From Steromphala cineraria (lineage: Eukaryota; Mollusca; Gastropoda; Trochida; Trochidae), in the NCBI GenBank assembly GCA_916613615.1, contig OU744720.1, positions 68,216,471 to 68,280,470 on the forward strand: 64,000 nt of DNA. The letters are read 5' to 3'. A program made the position numbers and the translations under genes. Under the pieces are notes generated by a model. The model saw only the letters and a list, made by a program, of their open reading frames with translations. It was not told the DNA's origin and did no database searches. Shown here piece after piece: positions 1 to 13,745 of the stretch; position 1 is the stretch's first letter, and each line of letters opens with the position of its first letter.

Positions 1-659
1 ACCAAAAATTACTTCACCTCAAACAAACCACGGTTTTACCCTTATTCTTTTGAGATAGGAAATGCATGCATGGAACGTTTATTTATGGAACTGCTGATTA
101 ATTTGGTTATTTTAATTTTGGTTTTGCAATTGGTAATTGTTTGTGAGAGTATTGTATTTTTCTCCAAATCTGTACTTCTTCCCCCTTTATAAAAACGGTA
201 ACTTTTTTTAAACCCAAATGACAGTGATACGTGAGATACACCACATGAGCCTCGCAAAATGTTCAAAGACTGAAGGATCACTTCACGTATTGTTGCAGAG
301 TTTCCATTCTCTGTATTTACACATTAAAGTCTGAAAAGTTTGTAATTGGGCCGAAGCGAGACAGGTATGATGAATACGGGATATTTCGGATGAATGCCCT
401 CCTTGTAAACCCCGGATGTACAATTAGTCTGATTCCGTTCCAACTGACCCTCTCAATCAAGCTGTACGTCTACCGGACACTGGTCAACACTGGGGCCGAT
501 CGATCGCGTCTTTGCCAGTTCATTATACGTATTATCATGTAATGTTATGCTTTGGATTTGCATGTATATTTCATGCGTTCAGTCATGTACCAACAAAACA
601 ATAACCTTTGGCAATATATTAGTTTCATACACATGTACTTTGCTGCAAGAGAGACATTG
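1..659. other. No gene recognised
   Basis: A+T-rich sequence with short chance reading frames only. I see no domain, splice-bracketed exon, RNA gene or repeat boundary. Confidence 0.6.
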
Positions 660-725
660 GAATGAAGTATCATACAAATACCTTTGGCGGCCATTTCTAT
701 GTGAACACCTTAAAATCATTTAAGA
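660..725 (+). repeat. Decayed internal fragment of MITE-A
   Basis: This stretch matches the middle of the MITE-A family, with the shared words GGCGGCCATTT and GTGAACACCTT in the same order and spacing as in the full copy at 2138-2502. Both terminal inverted repeats are missing, so it is an old remnant. Confidence 0.6.
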
Positions 726-2137
726 TAGGGAGATGGATCCGTGTATGGTCATTCGTTTAAAAATGCTTCTTTTGTCTGAAAACAATGTCTTGCAATTAAT
801 AAGACTTATGTTCCTTCTCGTTAGATCACTTCATTCCCCTTTGACTTGTTCAACCCTGACTAACAACACACATTTACATCCAATGTGTTTTGTGATGATG
901 TACTGTTGGACTCGAGCGCTTAGAACATAATATACTCATGGAGTCATGCTAGGTATACATGGAGTTTTCATTATCATCATAAAAAATATTACCACCATCA
1001 TTTTATATTATTAGATCTTGTTTGATTCCCGTTCATATGAATAGGGTGATGAAGACGGAAAACCAGTTTAACGGAACAACACCCCTCTTGGTTATAGCGC
1101 TTCATTTCAATTCCTTTTAGTTCGTTTAATGAGAATTTCTTGCAATTAATTTCCTCTAAACCCATTCGTCTCCTTACCGTGTCCAATTAGGAGATGTGGC
1201 TGCTCACTTGACGTATGTGAGATGTGTATGAGACTACTGGGCTGAATATCAACGCCGAAAGTAATGACATTTCAAAGGATAAAATAGAAACTGTTTTTAC
1301 TTATCACTGAAATGATTATCACATGGAAGTGAAATAATGACTTCTTCTAATTACGGAATGCTTAAGATTTCAGTTTCCTAAGAATTTTAAATTTGTGTAG
1401 AGAAAATGACAAAAATAACTATACCACTAATGATTGATGAAATATCGATGTTCATCAGGATTAATGCGTTACTTCTGCCTGATAATTTAAGTATGGAATG
1501 TTACAACGTGAAGAATGGCAATGGTTAATTATTTAGTTGCGGACAGCTGAGAGCAATAATGGATCATACACTTTTGAAGATAACAGTACACCACCATGAA
1601 AAACAATTGATCTATCATTAATGATATGCATCATTAATCTTTGTTATTTGCGTGGAGTTCTATGGGCAAGAAGAAAAAGCTATTTGTTTCTACCTCGTTA
1701 AGGTGCTTCCCAACTACTACAAGTGGTTGAAGCGAATGATACATTCTTTAGATCTAATGTTCACTAAAACCACTCTTTGGAACCAATACGACACTAAAAC
1801 TCAATTCCATTGGCGTCAGTCGGATAGCAGTCTGTTCCATTCCAGTAGATATATCCACCGTAAAAGCGAGTTGTCTCTGTCTTGTCTCTAACCTTAGAGC
1901 TTCTTCACGATCAAGGGTGTCAGAATTGCATTGAAATTGTCAAGATATTAAGCAATTAACTCAATTGTACTATATCCAGAGCCGTATGCCGTATTTTCTG
2001 ATCTGCAAAACATGTTGGTAATGCTTACGTTTTTCTTAAAACATGAAATAGAAGTGACAGGGCAATGATGAATCAATAATCTGAAAGACAATTCTGATTC
2101 TCTCCAAAGATAAATTGTTGTTTTCTTGCTGAACAGT
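726..2137. other. No gene recognised
   Basis: The 65-, 62- and 79-codon frames here have no recognisable motif and no consistent splice context. I see nothing else. Confidence 0.55.
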
Positions 2138-2502
2138 TTAAAGGGGCAGTAGCACGTTTTTTGATAATTTTACATTTCAAAATTTCACTGATTATTGTAT
2201 GTAAATGCTAAAAGTATTATTTTGATAGTGTCATAAATCTCATTACAGAAGCCAATCAGCCATAGTCAGAAGATAAAGTATGAAGATTCACATACAATCC
2301 ATTGGCGGCCATTTTTTTGTGAACACCTTTTATTCATTTTCTGTAAGAAAAATTAATCGCATGGCTAAACTTTACATTATATATATGAATTTTTACTGCT
2401 CCATTTAGTTTTAATACATTGTCTTTCAATTTGAACCATTTATTTTCATTTTCCTGACATCACCTTATATTCCCCCCTAAAAACGTGCTACTGCCCCTTT
2501 AA
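2138..2502 (+). repeat. MITE-A copy 1 (TTAA-flanked, Kolobok/T2-like)
   Basis: The element is bounded by TTAA on both sides. Its terminal inverted repeat begins AGGGGCAGTAGCACG and the other end is the complement, CGTGCTACTGCCCCT. The roughly 360-base interior is non-coding and shared with the other copies. TTAA target duplications with TTAAAGGRR-type ends are what is described for the T2/Kolobok group; the assignment to that group is inference because no transposase is present. This copy sets the + orientation used for the family. It contains CCATTGGCGGCCATTTT. Confidence 0.9.
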
Positions 2503-4689
2503 GATGTATTTAACGAATGACATACTGAAGGAAGTACAAAAGTCTATGTGGAAAATTTCATGAATAAATCGCATGTTTCGATTATTTTCTCCATATTTGA
2601 ACTATTCAAAAGATACAGAATTCGATAACAAGTACTTGTTATTATTATATTTATTAACATATTCATATTAATATATCATGAAGTGGCAATTACTTTATGT
2701 GCTCTTTTATGACATTGTCAACATAAAGATTATGTGCAAACTTTCTTAAGTATCTTAAATTTGTTTACCAAAAATTGAAACTTGCAAGTAAGAAATTGAG
2801 TTTGAAATGATTTAAAAACCTTCCCCAGTGGTGGACCGAAGAATACAGTTTATCTATTGATTGATTTTCTAGGATCGTTATAATTTAAAAAGAAGATCGC
2901 TTGCAACTGTTTCTGCAGCTGCTTATTTGGAATTTCAATCGAAAGGGAAACAATACTGTACTTCATTTTCCAAAGCGATTCGAGTGCCATGCATCATGTT
3001 TATATTCAATATTGACCCAAATACTGTTTATTGTCGAAATGTCTATAAAGTGAAGGCCACAGACAGCAAATGATCTCTTGAAGGCAATGATAACTCTTTC
3101 AATCTTTACACAACCCTCCTTAAATGAGAGCAGATCTCAAGATTCATATATCAGTAGCATCTAGTTGCATGTCAGGTGTTCATAATGCGAGTGATCAAAT
3201 AAATAATGCATGACTTGGCTTCACAGTAACCTACTCTGTATACGCTCCTACCATAAAGACCATCCAAATTACCATCGTTTCAGTCTTTGTTATTTGCAAA
3301 GCAGTAGGCATAAAATGGGCACTGTATTGTTTGCTTAGTCAATGAGGGTAACGGAAGATATCTTTATGAGAGATGTATTGAGACGATACTGGTATCATCC
3401 ATTACTGCTTGTATCTCGCTTATTCTTCAAGTAAATGGCTCCTGGTCGTCTTTATAATTGCCAAGATTAAATTGCGATATTTTTGGTTTTGAATCCATAA
3501 TGGTTAAAAAGGATTTGTTTGAGGGGAGGGTGGATCAAATTACAGTAACACTCTCACAAGGTATTTTTTTTATTAGGATTGTTTATTGTATTTAAATGTC
3601 TTGCATTTTGAGGAAGAACACAAATGCCCTGGAGAGAATACCTTGGTCCTTTGTTTTAGACACGTTTAGAAGATCACGATAATTCAGGATCGTGAATCTG
3701 TTGTTTTCATAACATAGTATTTACGTGAGGAAACGAGAACTTCTTGATTAAAAGACTTAATTATTAAAGACCAATTCTAACACTGCATAAATAATTCAAG
3801 ATAAAAAAGGTGTGACTAGTTTACAGTGGCTAATGTAAGATCGACCTTTTTAGCCCTAGGTTGTCCACGATGTTTGATCTTCGAAATGAAGGTAATGTCA
3901 GACAATATTTGAAATTAATTTCCGAATGATTCGACAGATTCGCAAAATCCAAACTGTACATGTAGATGATATAGAAGAGTTTAAAACAGTAAAGCTATCT
4001 CTTGGAAATGTATGTTTCAGTGACACTGTACACGTGTTTTTGTCTCTTTCGTTTGATTTATTATTATTTAAAAAATGTACTGTAATTCTTTACCGTCTAC
4101 GAATATTGTCAGAGACAGGAATTAATACTTTCGATTCGGTATATGATCTAGAATTATGTGAAATACTAATAAAAATAGTATTTCCCTCATTATATTAGTG
4201 ATTAAATTTTAGTAGAATATTTGAAACCGCTAGTATAAGGTTAATGGTTATGGAATAGTCAAGAATAAACTAATACAAATTAAATATTTTATTAAATTTG
4301 ATTCGTGAACCCTTAACTTTATTTTATCAAAGACAGATATTTTTAAAATATTACTCATTGCAGTTAGCGTAGTGAATGCACATAAACTAACCTAAGTTAC
4401 TGATAATAATTCATTCTAATTGACATAGCAAGTAACACGAGCGAAGTATACACTTGAAATTAGGGTAACTATATTTACTTCATTTACATGAGACCTTAAT
4501 CGCTTTTGATTTCTTGATTTTCTGTGAATATTGTTAATATGTAATGTAAACATCATAGTAAATGTATTATTCCCAAAATTTTAATTGTTCAATGAGGTTT
4601 TTTAAGATAGCAAGTTTCAAGCAACATAGAAGTTGTCATGCTAACAGTAAAACAAATGTTACCAATTGCAAGTCAACAATAAAGCATTT
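2503..4689. other. No gene recognised
   Basis: A+T-rich sequence. A 90-codon frame at 3926-4198 (+) has no recognisable domain and lies in ordinary A+T-rich DNA. No repeat boundaries were seen. Confidence 0.55.
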
Positions 4690-5027
4690 TCTCCCCAAAG
4701 AGGCAGGTCAAGTCATCAAATGTTGATACAGCCTCTTTTTTTACAAGCCTAGTTTGTGGTCTAGAATGGGAGATGCCTGATTGGAGGCAATTAAAATTAG
4801 TTGTGCAATCAGCGACGCTGTTCTAAAATCATCATTTTGGCTCCTGAAGCATTGTGACATGAACCGTCCTTTCCATGCGATAATCGTTGTGAATTGGTAA
4901 GTAAATTCAAATGGATTGTGCTGCAATTTTTTTCCACCAAGGAAAACTGCCGGAATCTAAGGATTTCGGCGTTATAGAACAGAGGCTGTATCAATATATC
5001 ATGACTTGATCTGCCTCTGTGGGGAGA
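4690..5027 (+). repeat. MITE-B copy 1, long terminal inverted repeats
   Basis: The left end (CTCCCCAAAGAGGCAGGTCA and onward) is the inverted complement of the right end (TGATCTGCCTCTGTGGGGAG). The inverted similarity continues for about 45 bases through a TGTTGATACAGCCTCT-like segment. The interior includes CAGCGACGCTGTTCTAAAAT, which recurs at 19.56 kb in the same orientation and at 29.54 kb inverted. The two frames on the - strand here lie inside the element and are not genes. No transposase is encoded. Confidence 0.85.
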
Positions 5028-6049
5028 GAATAACAATAAAGAAGTCGATAAACAAATGAAGAAAATTCGTTTTTAGCGAAGGGAAAATATTTATCTGATA
5101 CAAATGACTATATTGTGTTCGCACTTAAATGGCCACAATCAGTTTTTGCTTGATCCTTGAGATTTCCTTTACGATTATTGACAGTCAGGTAGAGAAATGC
5201 GATGGTCGACACTCGAAGGTTATATAATTTTCGTTAACAAATATTTCTTGGTGAAAATTAATAAATAACATTTCCAAAAAATGTTTTACATAATAACGTT
5301 AATAAGAGAATCACTGAGAATTGTATTTGCTTGAGTGTGACTTGAAACAATATTCTCTTGGCAGAAATGGTGATTAATTTCGATTTTAGTGATATCAATT
5401 CATTGCATGTTGTTTTCTCCTAAAACCGGATTTCATTCATTATGCATCATGTGTCCTCGCTATCCGGTCATTGTGCCCTAACCAATGACCGGATATCCGT
5501 CCGTTCCGTTTTACTGGATATTCTAACAAAATATATTTTACTTCAACATGTAATAATGCTATTAAACATTTCTTAGGAAAGTTTCAATCAGCCCAAGACA
5601 ATGGTATATGAAGCAGTTTTTCAAACATCAGAAAATAATGGCGTGGCATGGTCTTATCTTGAAATTACTACTAAAATATGTTTTGAATTTGTGTTTTTAA
5701 TAATCCATATTAAACGTATTACTGCGACTTATATTATTCTTTGTTTTAAAATTGAAAGTTGAAAGATATTGGAATAGTTATATAAAACTAATAAAGCAGC
5801 TGTTTTGAACGATGGAAGCCAACTGACAGATGAAAGCCAACTGACGGCATAACAACGAATTGTTGGTCGGTATTTAAAAAGATATTTTCTCATTTTTAAA
5901 AAATTCATTCACCTATTGATATCAATATTTACATGCTATATGCTTTGAAGTTCAACTTATTTATATATTCATAAAATGCAATTCTATCCTCCCCTTTACC
6001 AAAACACAATTAAACACCCTCTTTAGTAATATAGAACTTGCGGCAATAG
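5028..6049. other. No gene; one short hairpin
   Basis: Nothing coding is seen. The stretch contains the hairpin listed at 5461-5495 and a tiny repeat of GAAGCCAACTGAC near 5815-5850. Confidence 0.5.
5461..5495. repeat. Perfect 13-bp inverted repeat, 9-base loop
   Basis: TATCCGGTCATTG is followed by nine bases and then CAATGACCGGATA. It is G+C-richer than its surroundings. It may be the remnant of a foldback element or an imperfect operator; nothing else marks its function. Confidence 0.7.
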
Positions 6050-8160
6050 TAGAAGGAGTGAACACATCAATACATGTGATTACTGTCTAGGAATGACGAC
6101 GAGCATAAGTTCATCATAAAAAGGCAATCACAAAATTCCTCTTTGAGTCTTCAAGTTGTGAATTGTGCGACGTTGCTAATTACTGACAGGAAAACGTAAT
6201 TTCCGCTCGGCACAGCGCGCTCAACTTTGAATCACAAGCGGCTTATAGAAAGTGTTATTGCTGAAAGCAATCATTCCACTGGCTTTTATTGCAACATAAG
6301 TGAACCAATTGTTTTAATTACACTAAATCAATGTGGACAATAAAGAGATTACCTGTTCGTTCAACGTCTTTGATATGGATATCTTAACAGAATAGGATCG
6401 ATTAATGGATATGAGTTTTGTTATAACGTGCACTTGTATAAAATTCAGTGTGTGCATGGTAATATTTCCTTTATCAAAATTAAAAACCATTTTATGAGTG
6501 TCCAAAAGTGTTTCTGTTTTACACAAATTGCACATGTGATCGTTAAAATAAGACGATTGTTCATGATATTAGTCATGCTACTCACAAAAAGGTACAGTTT
6601 ATTATGAAATCTGGTTCAAATTGATCTCTCTACAAAGATCTTGGTTACATTCAACGTCAAATGTGGAGATTATATCAAATTGCTCTGCTTCCTTACAATA
6701 AATATATTTTTCGAATTTCGAAATTTGAAGCAAAACGGTTTTCTAAATGTCAAGCCACATGAAATTATAATCAATGTCATCGATTGAACTGTTATTGTAT
6801 TTTAATTTGATGATGTAAAATTGGTTCAAGGGTTATAAACTTAATCAAATACCTTTTTCGGAAATGTGTTGCTATTTGTTGTCTGATTTAAACACTTGAT
6901 TTGTATACTAGTATCTGAAAATATTATAAATGAATTGAAAGAATTCATTGAAAATGAACATGGTTTGACATACATGTAATTCATTCTTCCTTTTTGTTCC
7001 AGTCTATTTAACCTCCTGTTGAAACCTGATAGAAGCTGAAGTATCAATGGTTGTTAATTGAAGTAGCCGAGATATTACAAGGATTCCACGCCCGCCCCAA
7101 AACGTCAATGGGGATGATAAGATATAAGGTGGCAATCAGCTATTCAGAACTATTGACATTTGCATTAACCTCTTGGATTGACTATGACTCGAGAATGGCT
7201 GACTGTATCTGCTATTTCACTTGCCAATAGCTTTCAGCGTTTCCGCACGTGCCATTTTTTCTAAAGGACATACTACAGTCTTCTTGTCACCAACAAAGTC
7301 TAAGCAATATTATTCTGCATTATGTAAGTCAATGCTGTCACATTATGTATATAAACTTTGAGGACATTTACCATTAACAAAACCCAAATTTAATATCCCT
7401 TAGGATATTCAATTCATGAAATATTAAACCCATTAAAAGGTATATATGTATGTCTCTGCAATAAGTTCTTGATGCAGTTGGCATATTAATGCTTTTGAAA
7501 AATACAAACGTGAAGAAATTTGTTTAAGTAAGAAAACTATATGATGCATTTTCAAATGCATGAAGGCAGAAAAGTAATATCTATTATAAGCAAATAGCTC
7601 TTTGATTTCCTTGATTGTGACAGTTAATCTCCTGGAACGCATATATCAATATGCTTATTGATTACTATATTGAATTACAGATTGCCTCATTCGACCTTCA
7701 TAACCTTGCAATGAGTCATTTCCTTTGTACAACTTTGTTATAGGGAGCTATAAAACAACGTTTTGAAAAACATGATTTTCTGGGTCTCAGAATCTGCACA
7801 GTATGTCCCATGGAAGGAAACCGAATGTCCGGAAGTGATTTATACATCATTTATCTCTACAATAGCATGATGATGCTTCCGACCTTTTAACACATTACTT
7901 CTTACAATCATCTATTCGTTTCTAACCTTATAGTGCAGCTACAACTATATTTTTTGGCATAAATCAGTGTTTTATTTCCTTGATATGTTTGGGAATTAAA
8001 TCATATCTTGACAACGAAACAACGAAAAAAATACCTTAATGATTTCAAAGGTTATATCAAACTCCCATTCCATGATTACATGCTGAGTGTTTCGAACTTT
8101 CTGATTTAGGAGGAGTTTATTCCTGATATCAAATAACATATTGATAAAAGTGAATTCTAT
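6050..8160 (+). repeat. Segmental duplication S1, left copy
   Basis: Collinear blocks match 11600-15050. For example, the words GTGAATTGTGCGACGTTGCT and ACATAAGTGAACCAATTGTT occur in both copies at 6150-6320 and 11680-11840. ATTACAAGGATTCCACG near 7074 recurs near 13314, and TTGTGACAGTTAAT near 7614 recurs near 14455. The left copy lacks the TAG microsatellite and the internal tandem duplication present in the right copy. No coding potential is conserved between copies, so this is duplicated non-coding DNA. Confidence 0.8.
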
Positions 8161-9839
8161 TTACTCCTGGTTCAATACCTTGAATAACTTGAAATACAAG
8201 ATGAATGTTAACTTAAAATGTGCATGATTAATCAAAATAGTGAAATGACTTTTGAGAACAATATCAATATACATATCATGAATTAAATATTAATTATTAT
8301 TCTGTGAATTATCAAAATATTCAGAAAAAAATCCAGAATTATTTACATTACATTATATTGCATTGAATATCTTATTCAAACTTAAAACCAGTTTGAATTG
8401 CTTTCTGAATTCAAACCAGAATAACATTATGCCTGAAGAAATAACATCTTCTAAGAATCAAATATATCTATACATTTGTAGTTACTGTGTAACATTATCC
8501 TAAACAAGTGCCTTGTTTTACTTTCTTTCTAGAAACACTTTTAACACACAATTTGTTCGGTGTACTAATATTGTTCTGATCTTAGGACATATTGACTATG
8601 TACTTTGTACATGCATTTCGTTTGATTTAAAATGTAAAGGATATATATGACATCATATAGGGGACAACTCTATGAATTTACCAAGACATTTGTACAATAC
8701 CCTGGTAATGGTGTTAAATGATGAACATGGTAAACGGAAATGTATCTTGATTAAGGTATAAACGATAATCTGACAATCAATTTCCTGAATGATCTGATTG
8801 TATTTAAGTATTCCAGAAGTTTGATGTACATTATTTGCAAAGCATTATCCGCATTATAATGAAGTATTTTCTCAATATTGTGTCTCGTAAAATGAAGGAT
8901 CATCCATGATCACATCACCAACATGACAACTGATATTGTTTATCACATTTAATCTTTTACAATGCCTTGTTCCGATGAACTAACAGCAAAGTTTGATATG
9001 AGGTTTGTCTTAGAGAACTTTAGTCTAGAGACTTCTAGTCACTATTTGCATTCAATAATGGATACTCAACATCAATACTGGTACTTCACTAATGACACTT
9101 TATTACCCCATGTTACGGTTGCAGCATTAAACTGTATTTAAAGCTTTATTACTGTTTATCATTATTAGGTCTTACTTTTACTTTAATAAACCAAGGACAA
9201 TTGTAATCAAATATCCTCTTTGAAAGACGAGTCTTCATTATATAAGCCTTATTTATGAGTTGCTAAATGTCAACGTTATTGTTCATATAATTAAAAATAA
9301 GTGTTTCGACTTGGAATACTGTATAAAATGTTTTAGTTTTGTTCAATGCAAATTCTTGTGAGTTATTGAATTTCACAATATAATATTGTGTTCCTTAAAA
9401 CTTTTGACAATACCATTTTGTCTTTTATGTGCAAAATTATGTTTGCTGAATTTTAGATAATAATGTTTTACTTTTAAAAACACATCTCTTGTCTTCATTA
9501 TGTATCTTTTTTGATCAATTTCATAAAAAAAGTTTTGAAAACTAATTGCAAGTAAGAATTAATCACCTGACTTGTTTTTAGTTGTTTTATAACATGTTTA
9601 GACGCGAGCAGAGCTCACATAGCCCCGCTTTGCACTTTGTTCACAGAATTTCAAATCGTAACATTGATAAACATTTGGTTATGTTGTATGATATGTGATA
9701 AGTATACAGATTAAATGATAAATCATTGTGTAATTCATGTTTCCATGTTTCCACCCCAAAACTAAATCTATTAATAGGTTTTACCAAAATATGGGTACAT
9801 CTAGGGAAAATGATTGATCTCTGTTTCAAGATTGATGCT
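8161..9839. other. No gene; end of S1 paralogy
   Basis: The part 9120-9320 matches 18610-18850 (shared pattern CTTTGAAAGAC, then TTATGA and TAAATGTCA). This suggests the S1 duplication originally ran through here. Otherwise nothing is recognised. Confidence 0.5.
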
Positions 9840-10560
9840 GAGGACGAAATTTCTTTTGTTATGTCACTAGTAAGTCATGTACTCATTGAAACCTCAAAAA
9901 CGAACCCTCAAAATGCATTTGTAGAAAGTTTTGTGACGTTTTAGGACATGATCTTATGTACTGGAAAAGGAATTTTGTAATAGTCACTTTTTCAATCATG
10001 ATTTCATGGAAATAACAAAAACATTTATTTTTATATCCAACCCTCAAAATATACATTTAGGATCATGGTTGATAAGTGTAGAAAGCATGAAGAGTTTATG
10101 AGATATGATCCGGACAAAGGACAAGTAATAAGATTTACTGTTTTTATCATGTTTCCAAGGAAACCACAAAAATGTAAAACTCATTTGATAGTCCAACCCC
10201 TAAAGGCACATCAAAGGATCATATTTGTAAGTGTATGAAGTCGTGAAGTTAAAATGTATAGTTCAGGAGATATGCTCTGGACAAAGGGATTTGCTTTAAA
10301 GCCACAGTTTTAGTGATGTTTCCATAAAAAACACAAAGAAATAAACATGATTTTGTAGTTTCCTCTCAAAAGACACATCTGGGACAATGGTCGATAAGTG
10401 TATGAAGTTTGGAGAAGCTAGCATGTACGATATATTCAAGGAGATATGCTCTGGACACATTTTTGTGACGGACCGAGAGGCGTGCAGACTGACAGACAGA
10501 ATGAATGCTATACAACCCTGTATATGTTGTAAGGCGAAAGTGTAAAAATAACATAACTTT
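9840..10560 (+). repeat. Degenerate tandem array, unit about 170 bases
   Basis: The word GATATG(C/A)TC(C/T)GGAC recurs near 10102, 10269 and 10443, spaced about 167 and 174 bases apart. Each is followed by a stretch ending in a TTTCCANGGAAA-like palindrome, then TCCAACCCCT-like and AGTGTATGAAG-like words. The array ends in TTTTGTGACGGACCGAGAGG followed by CAGACAGA, a typical end of this sort of invertebrate repeat. The frames of 97 and 62 codons on the - strand lie inside it and are not genes. Confidence 0.75.
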
Positions 10561-11599
10561 ACTTTGACATCAATAATTCCCTCTGACATATTTTAAAAGA
10601 AGTTGAGTCACACAATCAAAGTGCCGTTAGCTGTAATGACAAAGCAAATCAAATTTTACAACAAAATACTTAGATTCATGCTGAACAAGCAACAGGTTTT
10701 GAAACAGAATAAATTGTCTGAACTCTTAACCGGTTTGAGAAAACCCACTCTTTATTATAGACTCATTTGGGTCAGAATATATCGCAGTTTTCATCAAATG
10801 CATCTGTTTGTTTAGTTTGTTGTAAAATTCTATATAAGAATCCGCAATTCAAACAATCCAGGAAGTGATAAAAGGATCAATATATGTCATTTATGTCAGA
10901 AAATAAGGTATAACTAAAACATTCAGGAGAAGATTTTCAAATTAGTTAATGACCATCGCATTTACAGATTATAAAATGTTATCTTTATTTTAGAGCCTAT
11001 TATTTTACTACTAATCTATCATCAATTGTTAATAACATTTTCATTCAGATAACATTTAACTCTATCAAAATGTTCATTGTTATCAAACAAATTCCGTTTC
11101 TACAGATTCTAGATTTAAGGATTATTTAATCGATATGCTATAAAATCAGTATTCTTTTTTCATGTCAAATCTTAACATTTTCGCAAAACGTTCTAATCAT
11201 GAGTGGTTGTTTTCAGAATGTCAGACAATATCAGCTGTAAGAGGATTTGAGGGTTTTGAGAGAATTTATTTGATGTTAGTTTATAGAGCTTTACTGACTG
11301 AGGGTTAAATTTATAATTTATTCGATTGTCAATTCATCATTTTGAAAATCTAATTGTCTAAAATCGATCCCTGAATTGAAACCAAGGGACCACGTTTCGC
11401 TGCTGGGGAGCTTGAAATTTTACAATAATCTCTAGAAATATATTTTCTTATCGATGTTAAAAAGAAATTATTCAGAATCTATTACCAAAAGCATTTTTAA
11501 TTATCAAAAACAATAAGGGCTTTTACTGATTTTAGCTTCTCAAATAATCAATATGACATAGTGTTAACGCCTCTTGCAAGTCAAACATCACATTTTGAT
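10561..11599. other. No gene recognised
   Basis: A+T-rich sequence without recognisable features. Confidence 0.5.
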
Positions 11600-12354
11600 A
11601 TTACTGTCTGAGAATGGCAACAAGCATAAATTCATCATAAAAAGGCACACGATAAAATTCCTCTTTGTGTCTTCAAGTTGTGAATTGTGCGACGTTGCTA
11701 ATTACTGACAGGAAAATGTAATTTCCGCTCCACACAGCGTGCTCAACTATGAATCACAGGCGGCTTATAGCAAGTGTTATTGATGAAAGCAATTATTTCC
11801 CTGGCTTTTATTGCAACATAAGTGAACCAATTGTTTTAATTACACGCGAATCAAAGGGGACAATAAATTGATTATGATTACGTGTTCGTTCAACGTCTTT
11901 GATATGGATAACCTTACAGAAGAGGATCGATTAATGTAAAATAAGCGTTTTTGTAACATGTTCATATTGGCTTTGTGCATGGTTGTATTTGCTCTGTCAA
12001 GACAATGATTAAAAGGCATTTCATAAGTTTCCAAAAGTGTTAAACAACCCGCACATTTGAACGTTAAATTAAGATTTTTGTAAATGATATCCGTTATGCA
12101 GCTCTTAAAGTGAAAGTTGATTTATATCAAATGTTGCTCAAAATGGTTTTCCTAAAATGAGTTTGATAAGGATCAACATAAAAAATTGGGATTATACCAA
12201 TTTGCAAATTACTGAGGAGTTTACTGCCTTTGCGTCCTTGCTGAAAGTACACTCATTTATCAAAGTTTAAGCAAAACAATTGTGAACATGCATTAGTAGT
12301 TGTACATGTAGCTTTTTACTTGTAGTTAGTTGGTAGAAGTGGCAAACTCAGGAG

Positions 12355-12379
12355 AAGTAGTGGTAGTAGTAGTGATATT

Positions 12380-12414
<35 letters not shown>

Positions 12415-12491
12415 TAACCTGTAGTAGTAGTAGTAGTAGTAGTAGTAGTTAACCTGTAGTAGTAGTAGTAGTAGTAGCAGTAGTAGTAGTA
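12355..12491 (+). repeat. (TAG)n trinucleotide microsatellite
   Basis: Long runs of TAG/GTA are interrupted twice by the same TTAACCT word, which suggests the array was itself partly duplicated. The Leu/Thr-rich frame on the - strand is an artefact of the repeat. Confidence 0.95.
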
Positions 12492-13287
12492 AGATTGATA
12501 GAAAACATAATGACAATCATAATCAGTAAATTCTTGACTGGTTAATATCATGTATTCACAATATACTAAAGCATGTGATGTTCATTTAGAACTGCCACTT
12601 TACATTAATGATCATTGTTAAGGAATTGATTCGTTATTTTCGTTTTAGATATCCATTTTTGTACCTAAATACTATTCTACTGCTGGTGACTGACTTATTT
12701 CTTTGAGGCACTTTTTGATGATAACGCAGTAACAAGGTATCTATGATACTTGAATGGTATAAAAGTTTTACTTTTTACAATCTACATTTAGATGAAACGG
12801 ATAAGGTATGGTCAGCATATATAAATGCCTGTATTTTGCAGCAAAACATACAGGATATAAAAACGAGTTGTAGATTTGAAAGCAAACCCGAGACTGTTTT
12901 ATGCTTTTTCTTACATCCCTACATTTATAACCAGTTATGTCTAATAACACTGTTGAACACACTAATGATGAAATCACCATACGTTTAGGTGCACTAAATT
13001 ATTTGCTTTGAATATTGTGAGAAAACAAATAACAAAAACAGCCAATCTTGCACGTCTGCACTTAAATGAATGAGCAAGCAGTTGCTTTATTTGCTTTAGA
13101 GCTTTAAGGTAATCAAGGAATAATTGCTGATATCATTGGTTTTGTTTATTCTAGAGATATTAAGTGTTATTTGTGCATGAGAAAAGAAAGATGATTTTCC
13201 TGTTTAAAAGTTGGGACGTGAAGTTAATCAGGCCAAGGAAAAAGAAAACCTTTAATTGATGCAATTGAATGAATTAATCATGTATCA

Positions 13288-13745
13288 TGGTCGCTAATTG
13301 AAGTAACAGAGGTATTACAAGGATTCCACGACCAGCCCAACACGTCAATGGGGATGATATGGGATATAATGTGGTAACAAGCCTTTCTGAACTATTGACT
13401 TTTGCATAGACCTCTTGGCTTGGCTTTGACTCTACCATGGCGGACTCTACATATCTGAATTTTCACAGGGCAAAATCCATTAGCGTAACTGTGCATGTAT
13501 TTTTGTCAAAGAGAGATGCTATAATCATCTTGTAACAGACATATTACAAAGATTCCACGTCCGGCCCAATAGGTCAACGGGATGATGGGATATTGGATGG
13601 TAACAAGCTTTTCAGAACTATTGATGTTTGATAAAAACTCTTTGCTTCCCTGTGACTTTACCATTACATATATCTTAATTTTCACCCGGTCATATCCATT
13701 AGCGTTACTCCACATAAACGTTTTGTCAAAGAGATATGCTACAAT
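13288..13745 (+). repeat. Tandem duplication inside S1 (about 225-base unit)
   Basis: The words ATTACAA(G)GATTCCACG, GTCAANGGGATGAT and CTGAACTATTGA-like, ending GTCAAAGAGA(G/T)ATGCTA, occur twice in a row. The single counterpart in the left S1 copy is at about 7050-7265. The duplication therefore happened after the S1 copies separated, or was lost on the left. Confidence 0.8.

Noticed and set aside
10296..10589. 97-codon frame on the - strand
   Set aside because: Lies inside the degenerate 170-base tandem array; no motif.
12316..12516. Leu/Thr-rich frame on the - strand
   Set aside because: Translation of the (TAG)n microsatellite.
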